NCBI GenBank assembly: GCA_023421245.1
Contig: JAEZTV010000034.1
Location: 124,001 to 188,000 of the forward strand
From: Bacillota bacterium
GTDB lineage: Bacteria > Bacillota > Clostridia > Oscillospirales > Ruminococcaceae
Direction of reading: 5' to 3'
Length of the DNA: 64,000 bases
Below are positions 52,084 to 61,162 of this stretch, piece by piece; the stretch's first letter is position 1, and each line of letters begins with the position of its first letter. Position numbers and translations under genes: made by a program. The notes beneath the pieces were generated by a model. The model did not search any database. It was given only the letters and a program-made list of their open reading frames with translations, and was not told the origin of the DNA.

Positions 52084-53484
52084 TTAAAACTCAAAATGTC
52101 CTGCCGTACGTGGGAACGGAATTACATCGCGAATATTGGAAATGCCCGTAAGATACATCAAGAGTCGTTCAAATCCAAGACCAAAGCCCGCATGCTTTGC
52201 ACCGCCATATCTTCTTAGGTCAAGGTACCAGCTGTAATCGGTTGTGTTTAAGCCCATCTCGTGCATACGCTTTAAAAGAAGATCGTACCGTTCCTCGCGC
52301 TGGCTGCCGCCGATTAGTTCGCCAATACCGGGAACCAGCATATCCATTGCGGCAACCGTTTTGCCATCGTCATTTTGGCGCATATAGAACGCCTTGATCT
52401 CCTTTGGATAGTCGGTGACAAACACGGGTTTTTCAAACACCTTTTCGGTAAGATACCGTTCGTGCTCCGTCTGCAGGTCGCTTCCCCACGACACAGGATA
52501 TTCAAACTGTGCGTTGTTTTTTTCGAGCAGAGCAACCGCGTCGGTATAGCTGATGCGCGCAAACTCGCTGTTCACAAGCTGTGTAAGCCGTGCGATGAGC
52601 ATTTTGTCTTTATCTAAGAAATCATTAAAAAACTGCATCTCCTGCGGACAGGCGTCCAGTACATGCCGTATCACCGATTTTACCATCAGCTCGGCAACAC
52701 GCATATCTTCCACAATATCCGCAAAGGCAATCTCCGGCTCAATCATCCAAAATTCGGCCGCATGACGGGGGGTATTGGAATTCTCTGCGCGGAAGGTCGG
52801 GCCAAAGGTATAAACCTTACCATACGCAAGCGCCATACACTCCGCCTCCAACTGTCCGGATACGGTAAGCCCCGTCTCCCTGCCAAAAAAATCGTGGGTA
52901 TAGTCAATCTTACCCTGCTCGGTTTTTGGCGGATTGCTTTCATCGAGTGTCGTGACGCGGAACATCTCGCCAGCACCTTCGCAGTCACTGCCGGTAATAA
53001 TGGGGGTATGCACATAGATAAACCCGTTTTCATGGAAGAAACGATGGATGGCGAAGGATGCCTCTGAGCGCACACGAAATGCCGCGCCAAACGTATTGGT
53101 ACGCGGGCGCAGGTGCTGGATGGTGCGCAGAAACTCAAGGGAATGCCGCTTCTTCTGCAGGGGATAATCCGGTGAGGATGCGCCTTCCACCACCATTTTT
53201 GCCGCATGAATCTCAAGCGGCTGCTTGGCCTGTGGGGTTAGCACGACATTACCGGTAACACGGATGGCGGAGCCTACATTCAATTTCGCATGCTCGTGAT
53301 AATCCGCAACCTTACCCTCTTCCATAATCACCTGAAGGTTTAAAAAGCAGGAACCGTCGTTAATTTCAATAAAACAAAGCGCTTTTGAGACACGCATTGT
53401 CTTAATCCAGCCACATACGGTGACTTCTTGATGCTCATACCGGGCCGCGTGGTTAAACAGCTGCTTAATTTCAGTTCGTGGCAT
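52084..53484 (-). CDS. asnS: Asparaginyl-tRNA synthetase
   Basis: A 466-residue class IIb synthetase. The N-terminal OB anticodon domain has VTVCGWIKTMRVSKALCFIEINDGS in outline; class II motif 2 lies in FTFGPTFRAENSNTPRHAAEFWMIEPE and motif 3 in GFGLGFERLLMYLTG. ATG 53484 follows GAGGAG. With AsnS present, the GatCAB enzyme nearby is likely to serve tRNA-Gln. Confidence 0.97.
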   Translation of the reverse strand: MPRTEIKQLFNHAARYEHQEVTVCGWIKTMRVSKALCFIEINDGSCFLNLQVIMEEGKVADYHEHAKLNVGSAIRVTGNVVLTPQAKQPLEIHAAKMVVEGASSPDYPLQKKRHSLEFLRTIQHLRPRTNTFGAAFRVRSEASFAIHRFFHENGFIYVHTPIITGSDCEGAGEMFRVTTLDESNPPKTEQGKIDYTHDFFGRETGLTVSGQLEAECMALAYGKVYTFGPTFRAENSNTPRHAAEFWMIEPEIAFADIVEDMRVAELMVKSVIRHVLDACPQEMQFFNDFLDKDKMLIARLTQLVNSEFARISYTDAVALLEKNNAQFEYPVSWGSDLQTEHERYLTEKVFEKPVFVTDYPKEIKAFYMRQNDDGKTVAAMDMLVPGIGELIGGSQREERYDLLLKRMHEMGLNTTDYSWYLDLRRYGGAKHAGFGLGFERLLMYLTGISNIRDVIPFPRTAGHFEF

Positions 53485-53534
53485 GGTAATACTCCTCATC
53501 ATATTTAAAATGAATGCATACTATTGGAAAACGA

Positions 53535-54188
53535 TTATTCAAACGGATTCATAGTGCTATCGTAGACCGCTGTGCGGCGTACCGAACCTATTGTAAATGC
53601 AGCCGAACAGTATTCCCGCAGCGCCTCAAGTATGAGCAACGGGTTAAGATTCTCTGTATTGCCGGCCAGCAGCCTTGCCGTAAGTTCAAAACAATCACCC
53701 CTAATATGGGCTGTGATGCTGATAATATAGTCCTTTAAATTAATCTCGCGATACCCTTTTTTGGTCTTTTTATCAGACCGTATGGTGTCCTGTGCGATAA
53801 ACCGCTCCCACTGCGTGAAAAGGGCTTCCGGTGCCTGTGAACGGAGTGTTATGTGGTAATCGGCATAGGTAATCGCCTCCGGTTTATGGAGAGGTGCCGC
53901 TGCGCGCAGCACACGGATATCGGGCGGCAACGCCTTTGCAAGCCTTGATACAATCTCATCAAACGGCATGTCTTGGATGATGCGAAAATCCATTGTTTCG
54001 CAGTCGCTAGCAAACCCCAGCGAAAGCGGCAGTGAAAAGGTAATATAGATATGCGGGTTGAAGCCCTGCGTATACCAAACAGGAATGCCCGCACGCTTTA
54101 AAGCACGCTGCATACACCGCATCATATCAAGATGCGATATGTACACTGCCCTGCCCTTTTTTGAAAACCATAGTCTAACGTCTTTCAT
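53535..54188 (-). CDS. TIGR03936 radical SAM-associated protein (DUF2344)
   Basis: A 217-residue protein with RLWFSKKGRAVYISHLDMMRCMQRALKRAGIPVWYTQGFNPH in outline, the DUF2344 signature. In Firmicutes and some other bacteria it is encoded beside, or fused to, the TIGR03960 radical SAM protein. Its start overlaps that gene by 14 bases. The function is unknown, with a suggested role in RNA modification only by context. Confidence 0.92.
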   Translation of the reverse strand: MKDVRLWFSKKGRAVYISHLDMMRCMQRALKRAGIPVWYTQGFNPHIYITFSLPLSLGFASDCETMDFRIIQDMPFDEIVSRLAKALPPDIRVLRAAAPLHKPEAITYADYHITLRSQAPEALFTQWERFIAQDTIRSDKKTKKGYREINLKDYIISITAHIRGDCFELTARLLAGNTENLNPLLILEALREYCSAAFTIGSVRRTAVYDSTMNPFE

Positions 54189-56025
54189 GGCAGACACCTC
54201 CTCCCGCGCTTGCGGCACCGCAAACGGAACAGGTAATCCTGCAATGAGGCGTGGTCAGGCTTTGATGCGTAAGCTTGTTCTCGCGCACCAAAAACTCTTT
54301 AGTAATATAATAATCCAGATGATCCCACGGCATTATCTCATCGTACGCGCGGCGGCGGTTTGCGTAAAAGGCAGCATCAAGCCCCTGCTCGCGAATCGTC
54401 TGCATCCAGTCATCAAAGCGAAACAGCTCGTCCCATCCGTCAAAATAACATCCGCGGTGAAAAGCTTCTTCAATCACCTTACCAAGCTTACGGTCGCCAC
54501 GCGCCAGCACTCCTTCAAGAATACTGGTGTTTACGCTATGCCAGCTCAGTGAAATCTTCCGGCTTGACAGCCTGCTGCGCAACAACGCATGTTTGTGCTC
54601 AATCTGTGCGCGGGTATCCTGCGGTTCAAACTCAAACGGTGTAAACGGCTTAGGCACAAAGGTTGCGACGCTTACTCCCACACTCACACCCTTCCCCTTG
54701 GGCTTAGTGGGCAGCGAGTAGTAAAGGTCTACAATCTTCTGTGCAAGCGTAATAATGCCCTCTATATCCTCATCGGTTTCGGTGGGCAAACCAAGCATAA
54801 AATATAATTTGACGCTGGTATATCCGCCTTCGAACGCCTGTTTGCAGGTATCAAGCACATTCTGTTCGGTGATGTTTTTATTGATGGCGTCGCGCAGGCG
54901 CTGTGTACCAGCCTCCGGAGCAAACGTCAGTCCGCTCTTGCGCACCTGTTTAATCTTCTCCATAAGTTCCCTGGGGAAATTATCAATGCGCAGGCTCGGC
55001 AGCGACAGGTTTATCATCTCCTCGCTTGTCCAATCAATCATCTGATTGATTAAGCCTTCCAACTCTGAATAGTCGCTGGTGCTTAGTGAGGAAAGCGAAA
55101 TCTCCTCATAGCCGGTCGAAGCACACAGGTCGCGCGCATTTGCATTCAAGGTTTTACTTGTTTTCTCACGCAGGGGACGATAGATAAATCCGGCTTGACA
55201 AAAGCGGCAGCCGCGCAGACATCCGCGCATTACCTCAAGCTGCGCGCGATCATGAACAATGCTCGTAAACGGCACCACAAAGCTTTCGGGATAATACACC
55301 GCATCGAGGTCGCGGATAATTGCCTTACGCACCGTTTGCGGCGCACCATCAAGTGTAGTCACACGGGCGACGGTTCCGTCCTCGTGGTAGCTTACATCGT
55401 ACAGAGAAGGAACATATACACCCTCAATATGAGCCGCACGGCGCAGGAACTCCGCCCTGCTGTATCCTGCCTTCTTTGCTGTGAGGTAAAGATCACAGAG
55501 CGCTATGATGTGCTCTTCTCCTTCCCCGAGCATAAACAGGTCAATAAAGTCGCTCATCGGCTCCGGATTACAGGTACAAGGGCCGCCCGCCACCACAAGC
55601 GGTGAAAGCTCGGTGCGATCACAAGCGCGCAGCGGTATACCGGCAAGCGAAAGCATATACAATACATTTGTATAGCTCAGTTCATATTGCAGAGAAAACC
55701 CAATCATATCAAAGGTGGAGATTGGCTCAAGGCTTTCAAGCCCATATAGCGGAATGTTATGCGCAAGCATCTGGTCGCGCATATCCACCCATGGCGCGAA
55801 TACACGCTCGCACCAGATTTCCTCCCGCTGATTAAGCAGCGAGTACAATATCTTCATACCAAGATGCGACATGCCAATCTCGTAGGTGTCGGGAAAACAA
55901 AACGCAAAGCGCAATTTTACGTCGTTTTTATCTTTTACAATACTCCCAAGCTCACCGCCCACATATCGTGCTGGGCGTTCCACCAATGGGAGCAAGGTAT
56001 CAAGCTTGTCCTTTAGGTTTAACAT
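54175..56025 (-). CDS. TIGR03960 B12-binding radical SAM protein
   Basis: A 616-residue enzyme. The N-terminal third is a B12-binding-like domain (FCFPDTYEIGMSHLGMKILY); the radical SAM cluster motif is CLRGCRFCQAG; the C-terminus ends in a CRITCSVCGAASAGGG cysteine cluster. The reaction is unknown. It is the usual partner of the DUF2344 protein downstream. The start at ATG 56025 is set from family similarity and a modest AAAGG. Confidence 0.93.
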   Translation of the reverse strand: MLNLKDKLDTLLPLVERPARYVGGELGSIVKDKNDVKLRFAFCFPDTYEIGMSHLGMKILYSLLNQREEIWCERVFAPWVDMRDQMLAHNIPLYGLESLEPISTFDMIGFSLQYELSYTNVLYMLSLAGIPLRACDRTELSPLVVAGGPCTCNPEPMSDFIDLFMLGEGEEHIIALCDLYLTAKKAGYSRAEFLRRAAHIEGVYVPSLYDVSYHEDGTVARVTTLDGAPQTVRKAIIRDLDAVYYPESFVVPFTSIVHDRAQLEVMRGCLRGCRFCQAGFIYRPLREKTSKTLNANARDLCASTGYEEISLSSLSTSDYSELEGLINQMIDWTSEEMINLSLPSLRIDNFPRELMEKIKQVRKSGLTFAPEAGTQRLRDAINKNITEQNVLDTCKQAFEGGYTSVKLYFMLGLPTETDEDIEGIITLAQKIVDLYYSLPTKPKGKGVSVGVSVATFVPKPFTPFEFEPQDTRAQIEHKHALLRSRLSSRKISLSWHSVNTSILEGVLARGDRKLGKVIEEAFHRGCYFDGWDELFRFDDWMQTIREQGLDAAFYANRRRAYDEIMPWDHLDYYITKEFLVRENKLTHQSLTTPHCRITCSVCGAASAGGGVCHERR

Positions 56026-56138
56026 CGTATTCTTGCCTTTCCATGCCTCATTCGAAGAAGCATATAAACTAATCAAATTTTATATCGCGGATGCAACATG
56101 AGGGCGGGAGCGCCGCAAACCGGCGCTGGAATGGCTTT

Positions 56139-56232
56139 GCGATGAAATAAATTCACTGTGCCGCATCCGCAGCACGGCCTCGCATCGCGTGAGTAATGGC
56201 TGATAAGCAGCCATTGCAAATTTATTATATCA
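56139..56232. repeat. Intergenic repeat, module B copy 1 (MITE-like)
   Basis: About 90 bases bounded by AATAAATT and AATTTATT with internal hairpins (GTGCCGCA...AGCAC; AATGGCT...AGCCATT). It closely resembles 63421-63517 in the same orientation. It directly precedes module A copy 1. Confidence 0.7.
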
Positions 56233-56345
56233 TAAAAAGCGGAGCGTTTATGATATAATCGCCCATCAAAAGGCGGTTACCGCGTAAGCGGTGAGCCGCT
56301 GGACATAAAGCGTATAATATCAGCAACGCTGGTATTATATCATAA
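56221..56345. repeat. Intergenic repeat, module A copy 1
   Basis: About 125 bases nearly identical to 63217-63341. It begins with a perfect 13-bp inverted repeat (56224-56236 with 56247-56259), continues with a GC-rich hairpin region (GGCGGTTACCGCGTAAGCGG), and ends with another TATTATATCATAA. It occupies the gap after the M50 protease stop. Confidence 0.8.
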
Positions 56346-56943
56346 CCTGTGTGTTTTTTGCCCGCAGCTCTACAACAAGGCCAAATGCTAAGAAAAGACA
56401 GACGAGCAAAAGCGAAAAGTTATGCCCTGGACGTAACACAAGCACGACGCCCGCAATAAAAAGCGGTATGATAATAAGCAGCGATAACATAGCAGATGCG
56501 CATCGTCCTTTGTTCTCCCCCAAAGCCGTCATGAGAATCAAACTTGCCATCCTGCCGCCGTCCAGCGCTCCAACCGGCAAAAGATTGAATATCCCAATCG
56601 AGAGATTCACCGCGCCAATCAACGATACGGTTTGAGATGCCGCCTTGCCGCAGATAAAAAATACCAGAATATTTGTAAGCGGTCCTGCCAATAGAACGAT
56701 AAGCTCTTCAAAGAATAACAGCGAATCAAGACGTGCAATGCGGATGCCAAATGCCTCAAACGTTACCGCTGTTATCTCACCTTTGAAGGCAAGCAATACA
56801 GCAAGGTGCGCAAGCTCATGCACCGCAGAGGATAGAAAGGCACACAACATCACACCGGAGACATCAAGCAGCAGCAACAATGCCGCGACGGCTACAAAAA
56901 GGAACTTAATCTCGATTCTGATCCCCAAAAAATTAAAACACAT
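56335..56943 (-). CDS. spoIVFB: M50 site-2 protease, SpoIVFB-like
   Basis: A 202-residue membrane metalloprotease with the zinc motif HELAHL in an early helix and the second site LLPVGALDGGRM. In Bacillus SpoIVFB cleaves pro-sigma-K. It is short and lacks a CBS domain. It overlaps the M23 gene by 11 bases. ATG 56943 follows GGAGGGG. The pro-sigma-K role is inferred from the paired SpoIVFA-like neighbour. Confidence 0.88.
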   Translation of the reverse strand: MCFNFLGIRIEIKFLFVAVAALLLLLDVSGVMLCAFLSSAVHELAHLAVLLAFKGEITAVTFEAFGIRIARLDSLLFFEELIVLLAGPLTNILVFFICGKAASQTVSLIGAVNLSIGIFNLLPVGALDGGRMASLILMTALGENKGRCASAMLSLLIIIPLFIAGVVLVLRPGHNFSLLLVCLFLAFGLVVELRAKNTQVMI

Positions 56944-57766
56944 TTTGCCCCTCCTTGTCAAATACCCACATCGGGTCGGCGCATAGCCCATCCTTGCGGA
57001 TTTCGAAGTGGAGGTGCGGGCCTGTTGTAAGGCCCGTATCACCGACGAGCGCAATGGTTTCACCGCTTTTAACCCTTGCGCCGAGTGTCGTGACAATGCG
57101 GTCACAGTGGCAGTAAACAGTATAAAAACCGGCTCCATGGTCAAGCACAATGACGTTTCCATAGATCTCGCTTACACTGACATCGTGCACCCTACCGCTT
57201 ACCGCTGCCATAATGCGTGTTCCCCGCGGTGCGGCAATGTCTATGCCGGTGTGGAAATCTTGTTTGCCGGTCACGGGATGTATGCGGTAACCATATGCAC
57301 ACGAAAAACTTCCGCCATCCACCGGATACAACATGGTTCCAAACACCATAATCGGCGAAAGGGTCGCCCCCGCGGGCGCACGCAAACGGCGAGAGGAAAG
57401 CGATAAGGTAAAACGCGCAGGTGTAGATATAGAAAAAGCAGGCATCGTATCCGTTATGCCTGCTTTTTCAACTGTATTATCGCTTAGAAAAGAGAAGGTC
57501 TGCTGCACCGCGTCCTCAATCGCCTTGTAGTTGTCATCCAGAATTTTTCCGGTGTAGCTTTCACTGATAATCTGCCCGTAAGACTGTTTGAGCAGTTCAA
57601 ACGCTGTACCGCCAAATTGCTTGACAGCAAGCACTGTCAGGAGAATGAGCACACACAAAAGCAGCTGTAGTGTAATAACCTTTGTATAGCTCGGTCCATT
57701 TACCTGTTTGTCCTGATTGGCACGCGGCGTTCGCTCGCGGTACTGTGCACGGTTTGTTTCGTTCAT
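56933..57766 (-). CDS. spoIVFA: M23 peptidase, SpoIVFA-like
   Basis: A 277-residue protein with one helix (LQLLLCVLILLTVLAV, residues 35-50) and a C-terminal LytM domain. Catalytic zinc residues are intact: YRIHPVTGKQDFHTGIDIA and HLHFEIRKDG. Paired with an M50 protease as SpoIVFA is with SpoIVFB. ATG 57766 follows GGGAG. It may be a working endopeptidase rather than only an inhibitor scaffold. Confidence 0.87.
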   Translation of the reverse strand: MNETNRAQYRERTPRANQDKQVNGPSYTKVITLQLLLCVLILLTVLAVKQFGGTAFELLKQSYGQIISESYTGKILDDNYKAIEDAVQQTFSFLSDNTVEKAGITDTMPAFSISTPARFTLSLSSRRLRAPAGATLSPIMVFGTMLYPVDGGSFSCAYGYRIHPVTGKQDFHTGIDIAAPRGTRIMAAVSGRVHDVSVSEIYGNVIVLDHGAGFYTVYCHCDRIVTTLGARVKSGETIALVGDTGLTTGPHLHFEIRKDGLCADPMWVFDKEGQNVF

Positions 57767-57836
57767 CTTAGTCACACTCCCGAATACAGTATATTCTGGC
57801 ATGTGACAAATAATAACCGCTAACTTAACTGGAAGG

Positions 57837-59282
57837 TTAAGAGTTTTCGATTGCCGAAAGCAGGATGTCGCGCAAGGCCGAGGGATTTCCCTGACCCTTT
57901 GATGCCTTCATGCACTGCCCGACTAAAAAGTCGAGTGCGTTTGTTTTGCCGTTCTTATAATCGGTTACCGATTTTTCGTTTGCTGCAAGTACATCACGGG
58001 CAATCTGCTTTAAGGCTGAGTTATCGCTAATCTGCGCGAGCCCTTTTTCCTTGACAATCACATCCGGAGAAACGTCACTATCAAACAGCTCTTCCAGCAC
58101 CGTTTTACCGGCGGTATTCGAGATGGTACCGTTTTCAATGAGAGCAATCATCCTTACCAGATTGTCGGGGGTAAGCGCAGTTTCAGAAATCTCACAGCCG
58201 CGAACGCCTAACAGTCTTGTGACATCACCCAGCAGCCAGTTGAGAAGGTTCTTGGGCTTGCAGCCATCAAGCCCAACGCACGCTTCAAAAAAGCTTGCCT
58301 TTTCGATGCTCTCAACAAGCAATCCGGCCTCAAATTCCGGCAGATCGTACACTTTAACATAACGCATCCGTTTTTTGTTGGGAAGCTCCGGAATGCTTTG
58401 TCTGAGCCGCTCCACCTCATCAATCGGTACAACAATGGTGCCGAGATCGGGCTCGGGGAAATAGCGATAATCCATCGCGTTCTCTTTGCTGCGCAGCAGG
58501 ATGTTCTTTCCGCTTGCGGCATCCCAGCGTCGGGTTTCCTGATTGATGGTCTCTCCGCGCTCAAGCACCTCAATCTGGCGTTTTGCCTCGTATTCAATAG
58601 CGCTGAAGATATTGTTAAAGCCGTTGACATTCTTGGTCTCTACGCGCGTGCCAAACTCGGCAGCACCCTTCTTCATCACCGATACGTTCACATCGCAGCG
58701 AATGGAGCCTTCCTGCATCTTACAGTCTGAGATATTAAGGTATTGCAGAATCGAGCGGATGGTTTCAACATATGCCTTCGCCTCGGCGGCACTGCGCAGA
58801 TCAGGCTCAGAAACGATCTCAATCAGCGGTACGCCGGAGCGGTTGAAATCAACCAGTGTACCGGAAAAGCTGTCGTCATGCAAAAGCTTACCGGCATCCT
58901 CTTCAATATGAATTCTTGTAACGCCGACGCGTTTTTCCCTGCCGTCCACAAGGATATCAACATAACCGTTTTCACAAATCGGGATGTCAAACTGAGAAAC
59001 CTGATAGGCCTTTGCAAGGTCCGGATAAAAGTAACTTTTTCTGTCCTGCTTGCAAACGTTGTTGATACTGCAGTTAAGTGCATGCCCCATCCTGATAGCG
59101 GATTCAAGCACCTTTTTATTGAGTGTAGGCAACGTACCGGGAAACCCTGCGCACCCGGGACATATGTTTGCGTTAACCTCGCCGCCAAACTCATTTTTAC
59201 AAGAGCAATATATCTTGGTTTTTGTGTTAAGCTCTGCATGCATCTCAAGCCCAATCACAACCTCGTAATCGTTGTGCAACAT
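57837..59282 (-). CDS. gatB: Glutamyl-tRNA(Gln)/Asp-tRNA(Asn) amidotransferase subunit B
   Basis: The 481-residue tRNA-binding and kinase-type subunit of GatCAB. VIGLEMHAELNTKTKIYC starts the cradle domain, with GSIRCDVNVSV and DYRYFPEPDLG; the C-terminal YqeY-like tail ends the protein. It follows gatA by 18 bases. Confidence 0.98.
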   Translation of the reverse strand: MLHNDYEVVIGLEMHAELNTKTKIYCSCKNEFGGEVNANICPGCAGFPGTLPTLNKKVLESAIRMGHALNCSINNVCKQDRKSYFYPDLAKAYQVSQFDIPICENGYVDILVDGREKRVGVTRIHIEEDAGKLLHDDSFSGTLVDFNRSGVPLIEIVSEPDLRSAAEAKAYVETIRSILQYLNISDCKMQEGSIRCDVNVSVMKKGAAEFGTRVETKNVNGFNNIFSAIEYEAKRQIEVLERGETINQETRRWDAASGKNILLRSKENAMDYRYFPEPDLGTIVVPIDEVERLRQSIPELPNKKRMRYVKVYDLPEFEAGLLVESIEKASFFEACVGLDGCKPKNLLNWLLGDVTRLLGVRGCEISETALTPDNLVRMIALIENGTISNTAGKTVLEELFDSDVSPDVIVKEKGLAQISDNSALKQIARDVLAANEKSVTDYKNGKTNALDFLVGQCMKASKGQGNPSALRDILLSAIENS

Positions 59283-59300
59283 AAACTTTCTCCTCCTTCC

Positions 59301-60767
59301 TTAGCGCAAAGCGCAAACTGCTTTTGCCGGGCCGCCCTGCATATCCTCTACAAGAGAGGCAACCTCGAATAAAAGTCGATCAGAAAACTTCGGCCCAACA
59401 ATCTGCAGGCCAATCGGCAGGCCCTTTTTGTCTGTGCCGCATGGTACCGAGATTGCGGGAAGCCCCGTCATATTGATTGATACGGTACAAAGGTCGGAGG
59501 AATACAGCTTTACGGGGTCAGATACCTTTTCGCCAAAACGAAACGCGGTGTCGGGTGCCGTGGGTGTAATTAAGATATCACACGTCGTAAAAATATCGTC
59601 AAATTCCTTTACAATATGCTTTTGGAACAGCTTTGCCTTTTTAAAATAGGCATCGTAATGTTCAGCGCCAAGCACAAAGGTACCAAGTAGAATACGCCGC
59701 TTCACCTCAGCGCCAAAGCCTTCGGCGCGCGTTTTCTCATACATATCAACCAGTCCGTCGTAATGCTCGGCACGGTAGCCGAATTTTACACCATCATAGC
59801 GCGATAGATTGGAGGATGCCTCCGCGGCAGATATCACAAAATACGCTGCAAGAGCATGTTCGGTACTCGCAAGCGAGACCGTCTTTATTGTTGCGCCGGC
59901 CCGTTCCAGCAGCTTAATCGATTGCGTTATCCTCTGTTTGACCTCATCCGCTATCCAGTCGCCAAAGTACTCAGATGGAACACCAATTACAAGCCCTTTC
60001 ATGTTAGCCTTGGCCAGACTTGTAAAATCAGAGTAATCCCGCAGAACGCTTGTCGCGTCCTTGGGATCGTGGCCGCAGATGGCGCCATACAGCAAGGCCA
60101 CATCCGCCACACTTCTGCCAAGCGGTCCGGCTTGGTCGAAAGAGGACGCAACCGGAACAATACCGGCGCGTGATACGCTGCCATAGCTTGGCTTATACCC
60201 CACGACGCCGCAGTAGCTTGCAGGCAAACGGATGGAGCCGCCCGTATCCGTACCAAGCGCTAAAAACACTTCACCCGCCGCTACTGCCGCCGCACTGCCA
60301 CTGGACGAACCGCCCGGTACACAGGAAAGATTATGCGGATTCTTGGTCTTTTTATAGTATGACGTTTCACCGGACGAACCCATTGCAAACTCATCCAGAT
60401 TGAGTTTACCGATCATAACGGCATCCGCCGCATTAAGCCGCTCGATGATCGTTGCGTCATACGGCGGCACAAAATTCGAGAGCATCTTGGAGGCGCAGGA
60501 GGTCAAAACGCCCTTTGTGCAGATGTTATCCTTTACCCCTATTGGCACACCCGCAAGGGGGTGGAGCGTTTCTCCTTTCGCCCTTTTCTCATCTACCTCG
60601 CGTGCTTTTTGCAGCGCGCTCTCTTTTGTAATGGTGATAAAGGATTCCACGCGCTCCTCTACCTCATCAATGCGGGAAAACACCGACTGGGCAGCCTCTA
60701 GTGCAGAACATTCCTTCACTTTAAGTTTATGTGAAAGTTCTGTGGCCGTCAGCTCATATAGATTCAT
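59301..60767 (-). CDS. gatA: Glutamyl-tRNA(Gln)/Asp-tRNA(Asn) amidotransferase subunit A
   Basis: The 488-residue amidase subunit that frees ammonia from glutamine. The Ser-cisSer-Lys triad is seen in GVPIGVKDNICTKG (Lys), PGGSSSGSAAAVAAG and DTGGSIRLPAS. It lies between gatC and gatB in one operon. Confidence 0.98.
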   Translation of the reverse strand: MNLYELTATELSHKLKVKECSALEAAQSVFSRIDEVEERVESFITITKESALQKAREVDEKRAKGETLHPLAGVPIGVKDNICTKGVLTSCASKMLSNFVPPYDATIIERLNAADAVMIGKLNLDEFAMGSSGETSYYKKTKNPHNLSCVPGGSSSGSAAAVAAGEVFLALGTDTGGSIRLPASYCGVVGYKPSYGSVSRAGIVPVASSFDQAGPLGRSVADVALLYGAICGHDPKDATSVLRDYSDFTSLAKANMKGLVIGVPSEYFGDWIADEVKQRITQSIKLLERAGATIKTVSLASTEHALAAYFVISAAEASSNLSRYDGVKFGYRAEHYDGLVDMYEKTRAEGFGAEVKRRILLGTFVLGAEHYDAYFKKAKLFQKHIVKEFDDIFTTCDILITPTAPDTAFRFGEKVSDPVKLYSSDLCTVSINMTGLPAISVPCGTDKKGLPIGLQIVGPKFSDRLLFEVASLVEDMQGGPAKAVCALR

Positions 60768-60817
60768 ATTCTACTACCTTGCCTTTCCGGGTCAAATAAT
60801 ACTGTCGCCGCGCGATG

Positions 60818-61090
60818 CTACTCCTCTACAACCGAAGGAACTACAAAGCAACCCGCCTCAACCTTTGGAGCATTTCCCAGCATTTCCTTGCGGGATATGG
60901 TCACCTCAACCTCATCCCCACGCAGCAGCATTGGGTTCTCGGGATCAAGCGAAAGAATCATATCGCCCACGTCCGGCAAGCGATCCATCATATCCACCAC
61001 ATTTTGTATATCCTGCGTAAAACATGAGATTTCCTCGTCGCTAATCGCCAAACAAGAGAATTTTGCTACCTTTTTAATATCAATATTCAT
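60818..61090 (-). CDS. gatC: Glutamyl-tRNA(Gln)/Asp-tRNA(Asn) amidotransferase subunit C
   Basis: A 90-residue assembly subunit wrapping GatA and GatB. Family pattern VAKFSCLAISDEEISCF then NVVDMMDRLPDVG and LRGDEVE. 72 bases after ligA. Confidence 0.95.
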   Translation of the reverse strand: MNIDIKKVAKFSCLAISDEEISCFTQDIQNVVDMMDRLPDVGDMILSLDPENPMLLRGDEVEVTISRKEMLGNAPKVEAGCFVVPSVVEE

Positions 61091-61162
61091 TGCGTTTCCT
61101 TACCTTTCCGATCAGATTCAAAAGACTGTACCGGGTAATGCTGTTAAGCCTAAAGCCAGCGG

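Noticed and set aside
56221..56345. A CRISPR array, because of repeated hairpin units.
   Set aside because: There is no regular repeat-spacer spacing and no cas genes; only two full copies exist, 7 kb apart.
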